NCBI GenBank assembly: GCA_003576765.1
Contig: QEVP01000019.1
Location: 1-44,941 of the forward strand
Length of the DNA stretch: 44,941 nucleotides
From: Pseudomonadota bacterium
GTDB lineage: Bacteria > Pseudomonadota > Alphaproteobacteria > Rhizobiales > Xanthobacteraceae
Reading direction: 5' to 3'
The notes below the pieces were generated by a model. It was not told the origin of the DNA. It ran no database searches and saw only the letters and a list, made by a program, of their open reading frames with translations. Each line of letters begins with the position of its first letter. Positions within the stretch are counted from its first letter, which is position 1. Shown here piece after piece: positions 9,220-19,119 of the stretch. The translations under genes and the position numbers were made by a program.

Positions 9220-10602
9220 TCACACCACCATCAGCACCGGGTTCTCGATCAGCCGCTTGAAGGCGCCGATCAGCTCGGCGCCGAGCGCGCCGTCCACCGC
9301 GCGGTGGTCGCAGGAGAGCGTCACGCTCATCATGGTGGCGACCTCGACCTTGCCGCCCCTGACGATGGCGCGCTCCTCGCCGGCGCCGACCGCGAGGATG
9401 GTGGCGTGCGGCGGGTTGATGACGGCGGTAAAGTCCTTGATGCCGTACATGCCGAGGTTCGACACCGCCGAGGTGCCGCCCTGATACTCTTCCGGCTTGA
9501 GCTTGCGGGCACGGGCGCGCGCGGCAAAATCTTTCATCTGGTTGGAGATCGCCGACAGCGGCTTGCTCTCCGCCTCGCGCACGATCGGCGTGATCAGCCC
9601 GCCCGGCATCGCCACCGCGACGCCGATGTCGGAATGCCGGTGCTTGAGCATGCCGCCTTCGGTCCAGCTCACGTTGGCGTCGGGCACACGCTGCAACGCC
9701 AGCGCCAATGCCTTCACAACGAAATCGTTGACCGAGAGCTTGTAGGCGGGCTTGCCGTCCTTGTCCTTCGGCGCGGCGGCGTTGATGTCCTCGCGCGCCT
9801 TGAGCAGCGCATCGAGATTGCAGTCGATGGTGAGATAGAAGTGCGGGATGGTCTGGGTCGAGGCGGTGAGCCGCTGCGCGATGGTGCGGCGCATGCCGTC
9901 ATGCGGCACCACCTCGTAGGAGCCTTCCGCGAACAGCGACCGCACCTCGCGGTCCGACAGCGCCGGTGCGACGGCGGGAGCCGCCGCACCTGGTGCGGCT
10001 GCGGGCGCCTTCAGGCCCTTGCCCGATTTCGCGCCCTCGACATCGCGGGCCACCACGCGGCCGTGCGGGCCGCTGCCTGCGATATTGGCGACATCGATGC
10101 CGGCATCCTTCGCAAGCCGCCGCGCGAGCGGCGAAGCAAAGACGCGCGCGTGGCCGTTGGTGCCCGTGACTCCCTCTCCCCTCTGAGGTGAGGGGGGGGC
10201 TGTCGATGACAAAGATGTTCCCTCACCCGCCGCCTTCAGCGTCGACCTCTCCCCGGAGGGGAGAGGTGAGGAGTTTGCATCGTCCGTTCTCGCCGCCGGC
10301 GACGGGTGGGGAGCAGCCTTGGTGCTGCCACCGCTCGAAGCCGCCGCCTTGACGTCCTCGCCTTCGCCCGCCAGCACCGCGATCACGTCGTTGACCGGCA
10401 CATCGGCGGTGCCTTCCGGCACCACGATCCTGGCGAGCGTCCCGTCCTCGACCGCCTCGACTTCCATGGTCGCCTTGTCGGTCTCGATCTCGGCGATGAC
10501 ATCGCCGGACTGCACCTTGTCGCCTTCCTTCTTGAGCCACTTGGAGAGGTTGCCCTTCTCCATGGTCGGCGACAGCGCGGGCATCAGAATGTTGATCGGC
10601 AT
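9220..10602 (-). CDS. pdhC: Pyruvate dehydrogenase E2, dihydrolipoamide acetyltransferase
   Basis: 460 residues: lipoyl domain 1-76 with Lys43 in ETDKATME; a linker of about 70 residues; the peripheral-subunit-binding domain at about 155-189 (FASPLARRLAKDAGIDVANIAGSGPHGRVV); and the catalytic domain from about 222, with His433 and Asp437 in CDHRAVDG. E2 transfers acetyl from lipoamide to CoA and forms the complex core. The linker is odd. Instead of a plain Ala/Pro/Lys tract, residues 107-146 (with SSPLPSGERSTLKAAGEG and PPSPQRGEG) are encoded by a palindromic repeat element (10171-10273). The frame is kept and all domains are intact, so the protein should work. Another repeat element lies just upstream, between pdhB and this gene. 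Confidence 0.95.
   Translation of the reverse strand: MPINILMPALSPTMEKGNLSKWLKKEGDKVQSGDVIAEIETDKATMEVEAVEDGTLARIVVPEGTADVPVNDVIAVLAGEGEDVKAAASSGGSTKAAPHPSPAARTDDANSSPLPSGERSTLKAAGEGTSLSSTAPPSPQRGEGVTGTNGHARVFASPLARRLAKDAGIDVANIAGSGPHGRVVARDVEGAKSGKGLKAPAAAPGAAAPAVAPALSDREVRSLFAEGSYEVVPHDGMRRTIAQRLTASTQTIPHFYLTIDCNLDALLKAREDINAAAPKDKDGKPAYKLSVNDFVVKALALALQRVPDANVSWTEGGMLKHRHSDIGVAVAMPGGLITPIVREAESKPLSAISNQMKDFAARARARKLKPEEYQGGTSAVSNLGMYGIKDFTAVINPPHATILAVGAGEERAIVRGGKVEVATMMSVTLSCDHRAVDGALGAELIGAFKRLIENPVLMVV
10171..10273. repeat. Palindromic element B inside the pdhC coding region
   Basis: Contains a strong hairpin, CCTCTCCCC-GGA-GGGGAGAGG (10246-10266), and a second arm near 10171-10198 (CCCTCTCC, CCTC, GAGG, TGAGGG). 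The middle, around 10220-10240, has the CCCTCACCCGCCGCC text known from intergenic repeats of related alphaproteobacteria. Here it is read through as part of the E2 linker. That this is an inserted element is inferred from its structure and low-complexity translation. Confidence 0.75.
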
Positions 10603-10628
10603 GATTCAAGTCCCGCAGCAAGCGCCAT

Positions 10629-10744
10629 GTGTCCCGGGCGCGACGCAGCACGACGTGGTGCGACGCAGAACCGGGACCGTTGAATGATGTGACGGTCCCG
10701 GCTCGGCAACGCGGCGCCGATGCGCCGCATTGCGTCCGGGACAC
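10629..10744. repeat. Palindromic element C between pdhB and pdhC
   Basis: A 116-base element with terminal inverted repeats GTGTCCCGG (10629-10637) and CCGGGACAC (10736-10744), an inner pair CCGGGACCGT/ACGGTCCCGG, and a small hairpin GCGGCG-CCGAT-GCGCCGC-like near 10711-10728. It occupies most of the 169-base gap between the pdhB stop and the pdhC start. It differs in sequence from elements A and B. Confidence 0.75.
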
Positions 10745-10771
10745 GGGTTCAGTTGACCAAACGCCATGATG

Positions 10772-12172
10772 TCACCGATAGCAGACGGCCTTGGCCGCGG
10801 CCACGACCTCCGCCACGCTGGGCAATGCCAGCTTTTCGAGATTGGCGGCGTAAGGCATCGGCACGTCCTTGCCGGATACGCGCGCCACCGGCGCATCGAG
10901 ATAATCGAAGGCCTGTTCCATGATCCGCGCCGAAATCTCCGCGCCGACCCCGCACTGCTGCCAGCCTTCTTCCACCGCCACCGCGCGGCCGGTCTTCTTC
11001 ACCGAGGCAATGACGGTCTCAGTGTCGAGCGGGCGCAGCGTGCGCAGGTCGATCACTTCCGCCTCGATGCCTTCCTTGGCCAGTTCGTCGGCCGCGTTGA
11101 GCGCGTAGCGCATGCCGATCGACCACGCCACCAGCGTCACGTCCTTGCCGGGCCGGGCGATCCGCGCCTTGCCGATCGGCAGGATATGGTCGTCGAGCTT
11201 CGGCACCGGGCCCGACTGGCCGTAGAGGATTTCGTTCTCAAGGAAGATCACCGGGTTGGGATCGCGGATTGCTGCCTTGAGCAAGCCCTTGGCGTCGGCG
11301 GCCGTATACGGCGCGACCACCTTCAGCCCCGGAATGTGGGAGTACCAGGCCGAGTAATCCTGGCTGTGCTGAGCGGCGACGCGCGCGGCGGCGCCGTTCG
11401 GCCCGCGGAAGACGATGGGGCAGCCCATCTGGCCGCCGGACATGTACAGCGTCTTGGCCGCCGAATTGATGATCTGGTCGATCGCCTGCATGGCGAAGTT
11501 GAAGGTCATGAATTCGACGATCGGCTTCAGCCCGGCGAACGCCGCGCCGATCCCGACGCCGGCAAAGCCGTGCTCGGTGATCGGCGTGTCGATCACGCGC
11601 CGCGCGCCGAACTCCTGCAACAGCCCCTGCGTCACCTTGTAGGCGCCCTGATACTCGGCGACCTCCTCGCCCATCACGAACACGTCGCCGTCGCGGCGCA
11701 TCTCCTCGGCCATGGCGTCGCGCAGCGCCTCGCGCACCGTCATCGTCACCATCTCGGTGCCTTCCGGCACCTCCGGATCGGCCTCGGTATGAACGGCAGG
11801 CGCTGCGGGGGCCGCCGGCGCGTCGGCCTTTTGCGCGGGCGCGGATTCGGCCTTAGCCTCGGCGTCAGGCTTGGCCTCGGTCTTGGCGGACGCAGCGGCG
11901 GGCGCCTTGTCGAGGTCCGCGGCGCTCTCGCCGTCGGCAAGGATGGTGGCGATGGGGGTGTTGACGGCCACGTCGCTGGTGCCTTCCGGCACGAGGATCT
12001 TGCCGAGCGTGCCCTCGTCGGTGGCCTCGACCTCCATGGTCGCCTTGTCGGTCTCGATCTCGGCGATGACGTCGCCGGATTTGACGGCCTCGCCCTCCTT
12101 CTTGAGCCACTTGGCGAGGTTGCCCTTCTCCATGGTCGGCGACAGGGCAGGCATCAGAACTTGGATCGGCAT
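10772..12172 (-). CDS. pdhB: Pyruvate dehydrogenase E1 beta subunit with N-terminal lipoyl domain
   Basis: 466 residues from the ATG at 12170-12172, preceded by AGGAG at good spacing; an in-frame start six codons upstream is less likely. Residues 1-78 are a lipoyl domain (Lys43 in ETDKATME), followed by an Ala/Pro/Lys/Glu linker to about 138, then the E1-beta domain ([35 protein letters not shown] with the thiamine-diphosphate Glu, and [20 protein letters not shown]). E1-beta with its own lipoyl domain is a known arrangement in alphaproteobacteria. Together with PdhA it decarboxylates pyruvate and acetylates lipoamide. It starts 18 bases after the pdhA stop. Its lipoyl-coding DNA is very close to that of pdhC. 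Confidence 0.96.
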   Translation of the reverse strand: MPIQVLMPALSPTMEKGNLAKWLKKEGEAVKSGDVIAEIETDKATMEVEATDEGTLGKILVPEGTSDVAVNTPIATILADGESAADLDKAPAAASAKTEAKPDAEAKAESAPAQKADAPAAPAAPAVHTEADPEVPEGTEMVTMTVREALRDAMAEEMRRDGDVFVMGEEVAEYQGAYKVTQGLLQEFGARRVIDTPITEHGFAGVGIGAAFAGLKPIVEFMTFNFAMQAIDQIINSAAKTLYMSGGQMGCPIVFRGPNGAAARVAAQHSQDYSAWYSHIPGLKVVAPYTAADAKGLLKAAIRDPNPVIFLENEILYGQSGPVPKLDDHILPIGKARIARPGKDVTLVAWSIGMRYALNAADELAKEGIEAEVIDLRTLRPLDTETVIASVKKTGRAVAVEEGWQQCGVGAEISARIMEQAFDYLDAPVARVSGKDVPMPYAANLEKLALPSVAEVVAAAKAVCYR

Positions 12173-12190
12173 GTCGGCTCCTGGGCGCAC

Positions 12191-13234
12191 TCAGCGAAGA
12201 ACGTCGGTGTAAAGCTCGGACGCATCCGGCTCGGGGTCGGTCTGCGCGAACTCCGCCGATGCGTTGACGATGGCGCGCACCTCGGCGTCGATCTTCTTCA
12301 GTTCGTCCTCGCCGACCTTCATGGCCAAAAGCCGCTGACGCACCTGCTCGATCGGGTCCTGATCGTGGCGGACCTTCTCGACCTCCTCGCGGGTGCGATA
12401 CTTGGCGGGGTCGGACATCGAGTGGCCGCGATAGCGATAGGTCTGCATCTCAAGGATGTAGGGGCCGTTGCCCTCGCGGCACCACTTGACCGCCTTGTCG
12501 GTCGCGGCCTTCACCGCGCGCACGTCCATGCCGTCCACCTGCTCGCCCGGAATGTTGAACGAGGCGCCGCGCTTGGAGAAATCCTGCTGCGCGGTGGCGC
12601 GGCTGACCGCCGTGCCCATCGCGTAGCGGTTGTTCTCGATGACGTAGATGACCGGCAGCTTCCACAGCTCGGCCATGTTGAAGCTCTCGTAGACCTGACC
12701 CTGGTTGGCGGCGCCGTCGCCGAAATAGGCGACCGCCACGCTGTCGTTGCCGCGATAGCGGTTGGCGAAGGCGAGCCCGGTGCCGAGCGGCACCTGGGCG
12801 CCGACGATGCCGTGGCCCCCGTAAAAGTGCTTCTCCTTGCTGAACATGTGCATGGAGCCGCCCTTGCCCCTGGAATAGCCGCTGCGGCGGCCGGTCAGTT
12901 CGGCCATCACCCCGTTCGGGTCCATCCCGGTGGCCAGCATGTGGCCGTGGTCGCGGTAGCCGGTGATGATCTGGTCGCCCTTCTTGAGCGCCATCTGCAC
13001 CCCGACCACGACCGCTTCCTGCCCGATATAGAGGTGGCAGAAGCCGCCGATGGCGCCCATGCCGTAAAGCTGGCCCGCCTTCTCCTCGAAGCGGCGGATC
13101 AGCAGCATCTCGCGCAAGGCCGCGAGCTCCTGGTCCTTGGTGAATTGCAATGCTGCGACGCTACGCGAACCATTGCCGGTATGCTGCGAAACGGCAGACG
13201 GTTTCTTGGACGATGTCTTTTGGGCGGGAGGCAT
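12191..13234 (-). CDS. pdhA: Pyruvate dehydrogenase E1 alpha subunit
   Basis: 347 residues from ATG 13232-13234; a GTG codon sits directly in front and could also be used. The thiamine-diphosphate motif runs from YFGDGAANQGQ (about 171-180) to IENNRYAMGTAV about 27 residues later. RYRGHSMSDPAKYRTREEVE marks the E1-alpha phosphorylation-loop region. With PdhB it forms the E1 heterotetramer that decarboxylates pyruvate. It is the promoter-proximal gene of pdhA-pdhB-pdhC-OmpA-like-lpdA on the minus strand. The N-terminal 25 residues (KTSSKKPSAVSQHTGNG) are low-complexity and probably flexible. Confidence 0.96.
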   Translation of the reverse strand: MPPAQKTSSKKPSAVSQHTGNGSRSVAALQFTKDQELAALREMLLIRRFEEKAGQLYGMGAIGGFCHLYIGQEAVVVGVQMALKKGDQIITGYRDHGHMLATGMDPNGVMAELTGRRSGYSRGKGGSMHMFSKEKHFYGGHGIVGAQVPLGTGLAFANRYRGNDSVAVAYFGDGAANQGQVYESFNMAELWKLPVIYVIENNRYAMGTAVSRATAQQDFSKRGASFNIPGEQVDGMDVRAVKAATDKAVKWCREGNGPYILEMQTYRYRGHSMSDPAKYRTREEVEKVRHDQDPIEQVRQRLLAMKVGEDELKKIDAEVRAIVNASAEFAQTDPEPDASELYTDVLR

Positions 13235-13639
13235 CACACATCCGGATAAGAGGGTTTCCGATCCTCTCTACTCCAACTCGATGCACTCCGAAAGTCGTAG
13301 GAACGCGCTGCGCCGAAACAACTCATCTTGCAGTGCAGCGATTGAAATATATGACCGTCCCGACGGCTGCTTTTGAAATTTTGCAGACGCCGAGAGCGAA
13401 AGCTGCCGGCTTACTTAACTGTCGAGCAGGACCGGATCGCGCGGACGGGCGCCGTGGAGCCGGACGCGCGATTTCCGGGCACATTGGATCGCGCCTCGCT
13501 GCGCGCAACGGCACGATCTGCGCCATAGCGCCGCGCCGCCCCCGCTCGCTGCGGCCCTTTAAGATTGATTTCATCAGATAGCAATAAATGGGGGAAATTG
13601 CCGAGTGCGGCCGCAAGAAATGTGGTCGGGAGAATTTTT
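13235..13639. other. Divergent region between pdhA and the GGDEF-EAL gene
   Basis: 405 bases with no intact gene. They should hold the pdhA promoter (minus) and the promoter of the GGDEF-EAL gene (plus). At about 13406-13470 lies a decayed copy of the 3' end of the ftsB-like gene (separate entry). The stretch from 13560 to 13640 is AT-richer and ends in GGGAGAATTTTTATG, a good ribosome-binding site and start. Confidence 0.6.
13406..13470 (-). pseudogene. Remnant copy of the 3' end of the ftsB-like gene
   Basis: On the plus strand, CCGGCTTACTT (13406-13416) and the 24 bases at 13421-13444 match 15641-15651 and 15652-15675 at 33 of 35 positions, with a 4-base insertion (AACT) between the blocks. 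Weaker similarity (about 17 of 26) runs on past 13444. Read on the minus strand, the copy gives RPRDPVLLDS followed by a stop, against HPRDLVLLDK-stop at the end of the real gene. No longer coding homology is visible upstream, so only about the last 20 codons are represented. Confidence 0.65.
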
Positions 13640-13723
13640 ATGACCGTACAGAAAGTACTTAATTCCATTGTTCAATTCATGTCGGTCCGGACCGACATGC
13701 CGGACTTGCTGGAGCGCAGTTAA
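13640..13723 (+). pseudogene. 5' fragment of the GGDEF-EAL gene, separated by a frameshift
   Basis: The ATG at 13640 follows GGGAGA at ideal spacing and encodes MTVQKVLNSIVQFMSVRTDM followed by PDLLERS, then stops at TAA 13721-13723. From about 13717 the other frame reads QLTALSRLVPLLYFILVANA and runs without stop into the large downstream reading frame. One extra base near 13711-13720 would join the two into a single natural protein. No slippery heptamer is visible at the junction, so an indel (real or sequencing) is more likely than programmed frameshifting. Confidence 0.7.
13678..13699. repeat. 22-bp perfect palindrome in the 5' coding region
   Basis: CATGTCGGTCC is followed directly by its exact reverse complement, giving a 22-bp uninterrupted dyad 38 bases after the first ATG. 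It encodes MSVRTDM within the 5' fragment. It could be a protein-binding site or a cruciform, or a chance result of coding. Confidence 0.6.
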
Positions 13724-13779
13724 CCGCGCTGTCGCGGCTGGTCCCGCTGCTGTATTTCATCCTTGTCGCCAATGCCTGG

Positions 13780-15594
13780 GTGCTGTCCTTCACCTTTTTC
13801 GGCAAGGCGCCGAACTGGCTGACGATCTACGTGTCGCTGGCACTCAGCCTGGTTTGCGGCCTCCGTTTGATGACATGGTGGACCAAGAGAAACGCCGTCC
13901 TGACCGATCAGAAGGCCGCCCACGAGCTGCGCCGCACCAACCGGATCGCCGGCGTTCTGGGCATCGCCTTCGTGAGCTGGGCATTTGCCCTGTTCCCCTA
14001 TGGCGACGTCTTTGCAAAGGTACATATCGGCCTGTTTCTGGCGATCGCGATGCTCGGCAGCATGCTGTGTCTGATCCATCTGCGGTCCGCCGCGCTGATT
14101 GTCGCCACCACCGTCTCGATCCCCTTCGTCGCCTTCTTCGCATCGACCGGAATACCGTCATTCGTCGGCATGGCGATCAACGTCATGCTGGTAACGGTCG
14201 CAGTCATCATCGTCATCCTGATCCAGTATCGCGACTTCACGCGCATGGTCGAGGCGCAGACCAAAACCGAGATGCTGAGCAACGAGAACCTGCGGCTCGC
14301 CAATCTCGACAGCCTCACGGACCTTCCGAACCGCCGCGCGTTCTTCACCGCCCTCGGCGAGGCGTTTGAGCGCGCGCGCTCAAAGGGCACCCGCCTTGCC
14401 CTCGGGATCATCGATCTCGACGGCTTCAAGCCGGTCAACGACCTCTACGGTCACGCCGCCGGCGACCGGCTGCTGATCGAGGTCGCGGGCCGGCTCGACA
14501 GCTTCTGCGCGGCGCACGATACGTTCGTATCCCGCCTTGGCGGCGACGAGTTCGCCTATATCGTCACGGATGCCTCCGACGACGCCGGCCTGATCGCCCG
14601 CGGCGAGGAGATCGCCGCGCTGTTGTCGGCGCCGTTCGCGCTTCCGGACGCCATCGTGCAGATTTCAGGCTCGGTCGGCATCGCCGTCTATCCTGAAACG
14701 GCGTCCTCGGCGGAGCAACTGTTCGAGCGCGCCGACTATGCGCTGTATCACGGCAAGAGCGCGCGGCGCGGCGGCGCGGTGCTGTTCTCCGCCGACCACG
14801 AAGCGCAGATCAACCGCGATTCACGCATCGAGCAGGCCCTCAAGCTCGCCGACTTCGACACCGAACTGAGCATCGTTTTTCAGCCCATCGTCGATGTCCG
14901 CTCGCAGACGACGGTGTGCTTCGAGGCGCTGGCGCGCTGGATCAGCCCGACGCTCGGCCGGGTTTCGCCGGCGCAATTCATCCCGGTGGCGGAGCGGGCC
15001 GGCATCATCGGCTCATTGACCCGGCCGCTGCTGCGCAAGGCGCTGACGGCCGCAACCGCGTGGTCCGGCAACATGCGGCTGTCTTTCAACCTGTCGGCCT
15101 ACGACCTCAATTCGGCCGAGGGAACGCTGGCGATCGTCAGCATCATCCGCAACAGCGGTTTCGACCCTCGCCGGCTCGATCTCGAGATCACCGAAACCGC
15201 GTTCACGCACGACTTCGAGCAGGTCAGCCGGTCGATGGAAATGCTGCGCCTGCTCGGCTGCGGCATCTCGCTCGACGATTTCGGCACCGGCTTTTCAAGC
15301 CTGTCGCGCCTGCACGCCCTGCCGCTCACCAAGATCAAGATCGACCGCAGCTTCGTCACCGATCTGCACAAACGCCCGGCGAGCTACAAGATCGTCAAAT
15401 CCCTGCTCGCGCTCAGCCGCGACATGAACCTCGACTGCGTAGTCGAAGGCGTCGAGACGCGGGAGGAGATGGACGTGCTCAGGAATCTCGGCAGCCTGAT
15501 GGTGCAGGGTTACTTCTATTCGCCGCCGATCGCGGAGGATCAGATCCGCCCGTTCCTCGACCACCCGGTCAACGCCGCGCTGCAAGCCAGTTGA
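13780..15594 (+). CDS. Membrane-bound GGDEF-EAL bifunctional c-di-GMP protein (start disrupted)
   Basis: The intact part is 604 codons from a GTG at 13780. Open frame continues upstream to about 13663 and includes the first half of a hydrophobic segment, so the natural start is probably the ATG at 13640, now out of frame. Six membrane segments are predicted by eye, the first split by the GTG, ending near residue 149. A linker then leads to a GGDEF domain (GGDEF at 254-258, IDLDGFKPVND) and an EAL domain (EAL 382-384, NLSAYD, EITETAF, DDFGTG 499-504, VVEGVET). The catalytic motifs of both are intact, but the product-inhibition RxxD site reads AAHD. It should make or break cyclic di-GMP at the inner membrane. 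It lies between pdhA and ftsB on the opposite strand. Confidence 0.85.
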   Translation: MLSFTFFGKAPNWLTIYVSLALSLVCGLRLMTWWTKRNAVLTDQKAAHELRRTNRIAGVLGIAFVSWAFALFPYGDVFAKVHIGLFLAIAMLGSMLCLIHLRSAALIVATTVSIPFVAFFASTGIPSFVGMAINVMLVTVAVIIVILIQYRDFTRMVEAQTKTEMLSNENLRLANLDSLTDLPNRRAFFTALGEAFERARSKGTRLALGIIDLDGFKPVNDLYGHAAGDRLLIEVAGRLDSFCAAHDTFVSRLGGDEFAYIVTDASDDAGLIARGEEIAALLSAPFALPDAIVQISGSVGIAVYPETASSAEQLFERADYALYHGKSARRGGAVLFSADHEAQINRDSRIEQALKLADFDTELSIVFQPIVDVRSQTTVCFEALARWISPTLGRVSPAQFIPVAERAGIIGSLTRPLLRKALTAATAWSGNMRLSFNLSAYDLNSAEGTLAIVSIIRNSGFDPRRLDLEITETAFTHDFEQVSRSMEMLRLLGCGISLDDFGTGFSSLSRLHALPLTKIKIDRSFVTDLHKRPASYKIVKSLLALSRDMNLDCVVEGVETREEMDVLRNLGSLMVQGYFYSPPIAEDQIRPFLDHPVNAALQAS

Positions 15595-15645
15595 CGCGCT
15601 GCCCGGCGAAGCGACGGACGGCCGAACGCCACCGGCCGGGCCGGC

Positions 15646-15957
15646 TTACTTGTCGAGCAGCACCAGATCGCGCGGGTGGACGTAGTTGAGCTGAAAGCGC
15701 GCCCGCTCCTCGAGCATGTCGGGATCGAGCTTGTCGGCGCGCAGCAGCGCGACGCGCTTTTCGCCGACGGCGCGCTCGGCCTTGAGGCGTGCGAGTTCGG
15801 AGGTCAGTTCGATGATCTCCTGATCGAGCTCCTGCTGAGCCTTCAGCCCATAGCGGCCGGTATAGGCGTTGACGCCGAAATAGCCGATCACGCCGGCCGC
15901 CATCAGATAGAGGGCAAGGCCGGTCAGGACGGCTTTGAGGCGGGCGCGCGAGACCAT
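15646..15957 (-). CDS. FtsB/DivIC-family septum formation initiator
   Basis: 103 residues from ATG 15955-15957. A basic N-terminus (MVSRARLK) is followed by one membrane helix (AVLTGLALYLMAAGVIGYFGVNA, about 9-31), then a coiled coil (GLKAQQELDQEIIELTSELARLKAERAVGEKRVALLR) and a short C-terminal tail (RARFQLNYVHPRDLVLLDK). Size and layout match FtsB/DivIC proteins, which join FtsL and FtsQ in the divisome. The reading frame is open further upstream, but the extension is arginine-rich and overlaps eno. It is downstream of eno, an arrangement also known in gammaproteobacteria. A remnant of its 3' end lies at 13406-13470. Confidence 0.85.
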   Translation of the reverse strand: MVSRARLKAVLTGLALYLMAAGVIGYFGVNAYTGRYGLKAQQELDQEIIELTSELARLKAERAVGEKRVALLRADKLDPDMLEERARFQLNYVHPRDLVLLDK

Positions 15958-16010
15958 GGCGCGACGATGCGGCGGTTCGGTTAACGAACGGTGAAGCGCC
16001 ACCGTCGGGG

Positions 16011-17883
<1,873 letters not shown>

Positions 17884-17887
<4 letters not shown>

Positions 17888-19041
17888 CCCCGCTTGACCA
17901 GCAGCCGCGCAGCGAACAGGCCGACCAGCATGACGATACCGGCGCTGATGGAGAGCGTCGTCAGCTTGCCGACATGGTCGAGGCCGAAACCGTAGGCGAT
18001 CGGCCCCGCCGTCTGGCCGAGAAAGAAGAAGCAGGCGTGCAGCGACAGCGAGGTCGCCCGCGCCTCCTCCGACAGTTCGCTGGCGAACACCTGCATGCAG
18101 CCATGCAGCATGTAGAAGCCGAGCCCCATCGCCACGAAGCTCGCTGTCTGCGCCGGCCACGACAGACCGATGCCCAGCAGCACCAGTTGCACCGCCACCA
18201 GCGCCGCGCCGCCGATCATCAGCCCGCGCATGCCGAGCAAAGGCAACAGCCGGCCGACGCTCACCGTGTAGATCAGGCCGCCGGCGGCAAAGCCGGCGAT
18301 CACGAGGCCGGCAACCGAAAGCCGCGTTTCGCCGAGGTCGAACAGGAAGGCGGCGACGAACGGCAGCACGCCGAACACGCAACAGCCCTCGAAGAAGACG
18401 ATGGTGTAGCAGATCTTGGTGCGCGGATTGGCGAACAGCACGCGGTAGCCGTGCGCCAGAACCGACAGGCTCGGCGGGCCTGCGGTCTTGGTTCCGGCGC
18501 GACCGCGCAGGCCCAAGCCGACGGCGAGCGCGGCAGCGAGTGTCAGGATGCCGAGCAGCAGCAGCACGCCGCGCCAGCCCATGATGTCACCGATGGCACC
18601 GGCCAGCGAGGCGCCAAGGATGTTGCCGATCATGGCGCCGGCCAGCACCCGGCCGAGCGCCACCTGGCGCTGGGCCAGCGGCACCAGATCGCTGGTCAGC
18701 CCCATCGCTACCGGAAACACGCCACCGGCGCCGATGCCGCACAGGACGCGGGTCGCCAGCAACGCCGGGAACGACGTGGCGAAGGCTCCGAGGATGCTGC
18801 CGATGCCGAGCAACACCAGACACACCACCATCATCCGCGTCTTGCCGAGCAGGTCCGCGGCGGCGCCGACCACTGGCTGGACGATGGCGAAGGTGAAGGC
18901 GAGGCCGGCGGACAGGCTCGCGGCCTGCGCGATGGAGACGGAAAGATCGTCGGCTACATGCGGCAGCACCGGGTCGATGGCGCGAATAGACAGGTTGGCG
19001 GCGAACGTCGTCAGCGCGATCAGATTGAGGATGAACAGCAT
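17884..19041 (-). CDS. MFS transporter
   Basis: 385 residues with about 12 hydrophobic helices and the major-facilitator loop motif in modified form ([21 protein letters not shown] between TM2 and TM3). [22 protein letters not shown] in the TM4 region is typical of drug-proton antiporter-like and sugar-efflux-like MFS proteins. A stop codon sits directly before the ATG at 19041, which fixes the start at or after this point; the ribosome-binding site is weak. It lies 78 bases downstream of kdsA on the same strand, so could share its transcript. Substrate cannot be told from the sequence. Confidence 0.85.
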
Positions 19042-19119
19042 CTATCGGGGCCGCCGCATCCAGACCGATTGCCCGCGACCGGCGATGCCGATCGATCCCC
19101 TCGCCTCCGCCACGCGCAT

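Noticed and set aside
10766..13249. An 827-codon open frame opposite pdhA and pdhB
   Set aside because: It is antisense to two certain genes, rich in Arg, His, Gly and Asp, without any domain, as expected for shadows in GC-rich DNA.
13711..13723. Programmed ribosomal frameshifting in the GGDEF-EAL gene
   Set aside because: A shift of -1 is needed, but no X-XXY-YYZ slippery heptamer is present at the junction and no family precedent is known to me. An indel is simpler.
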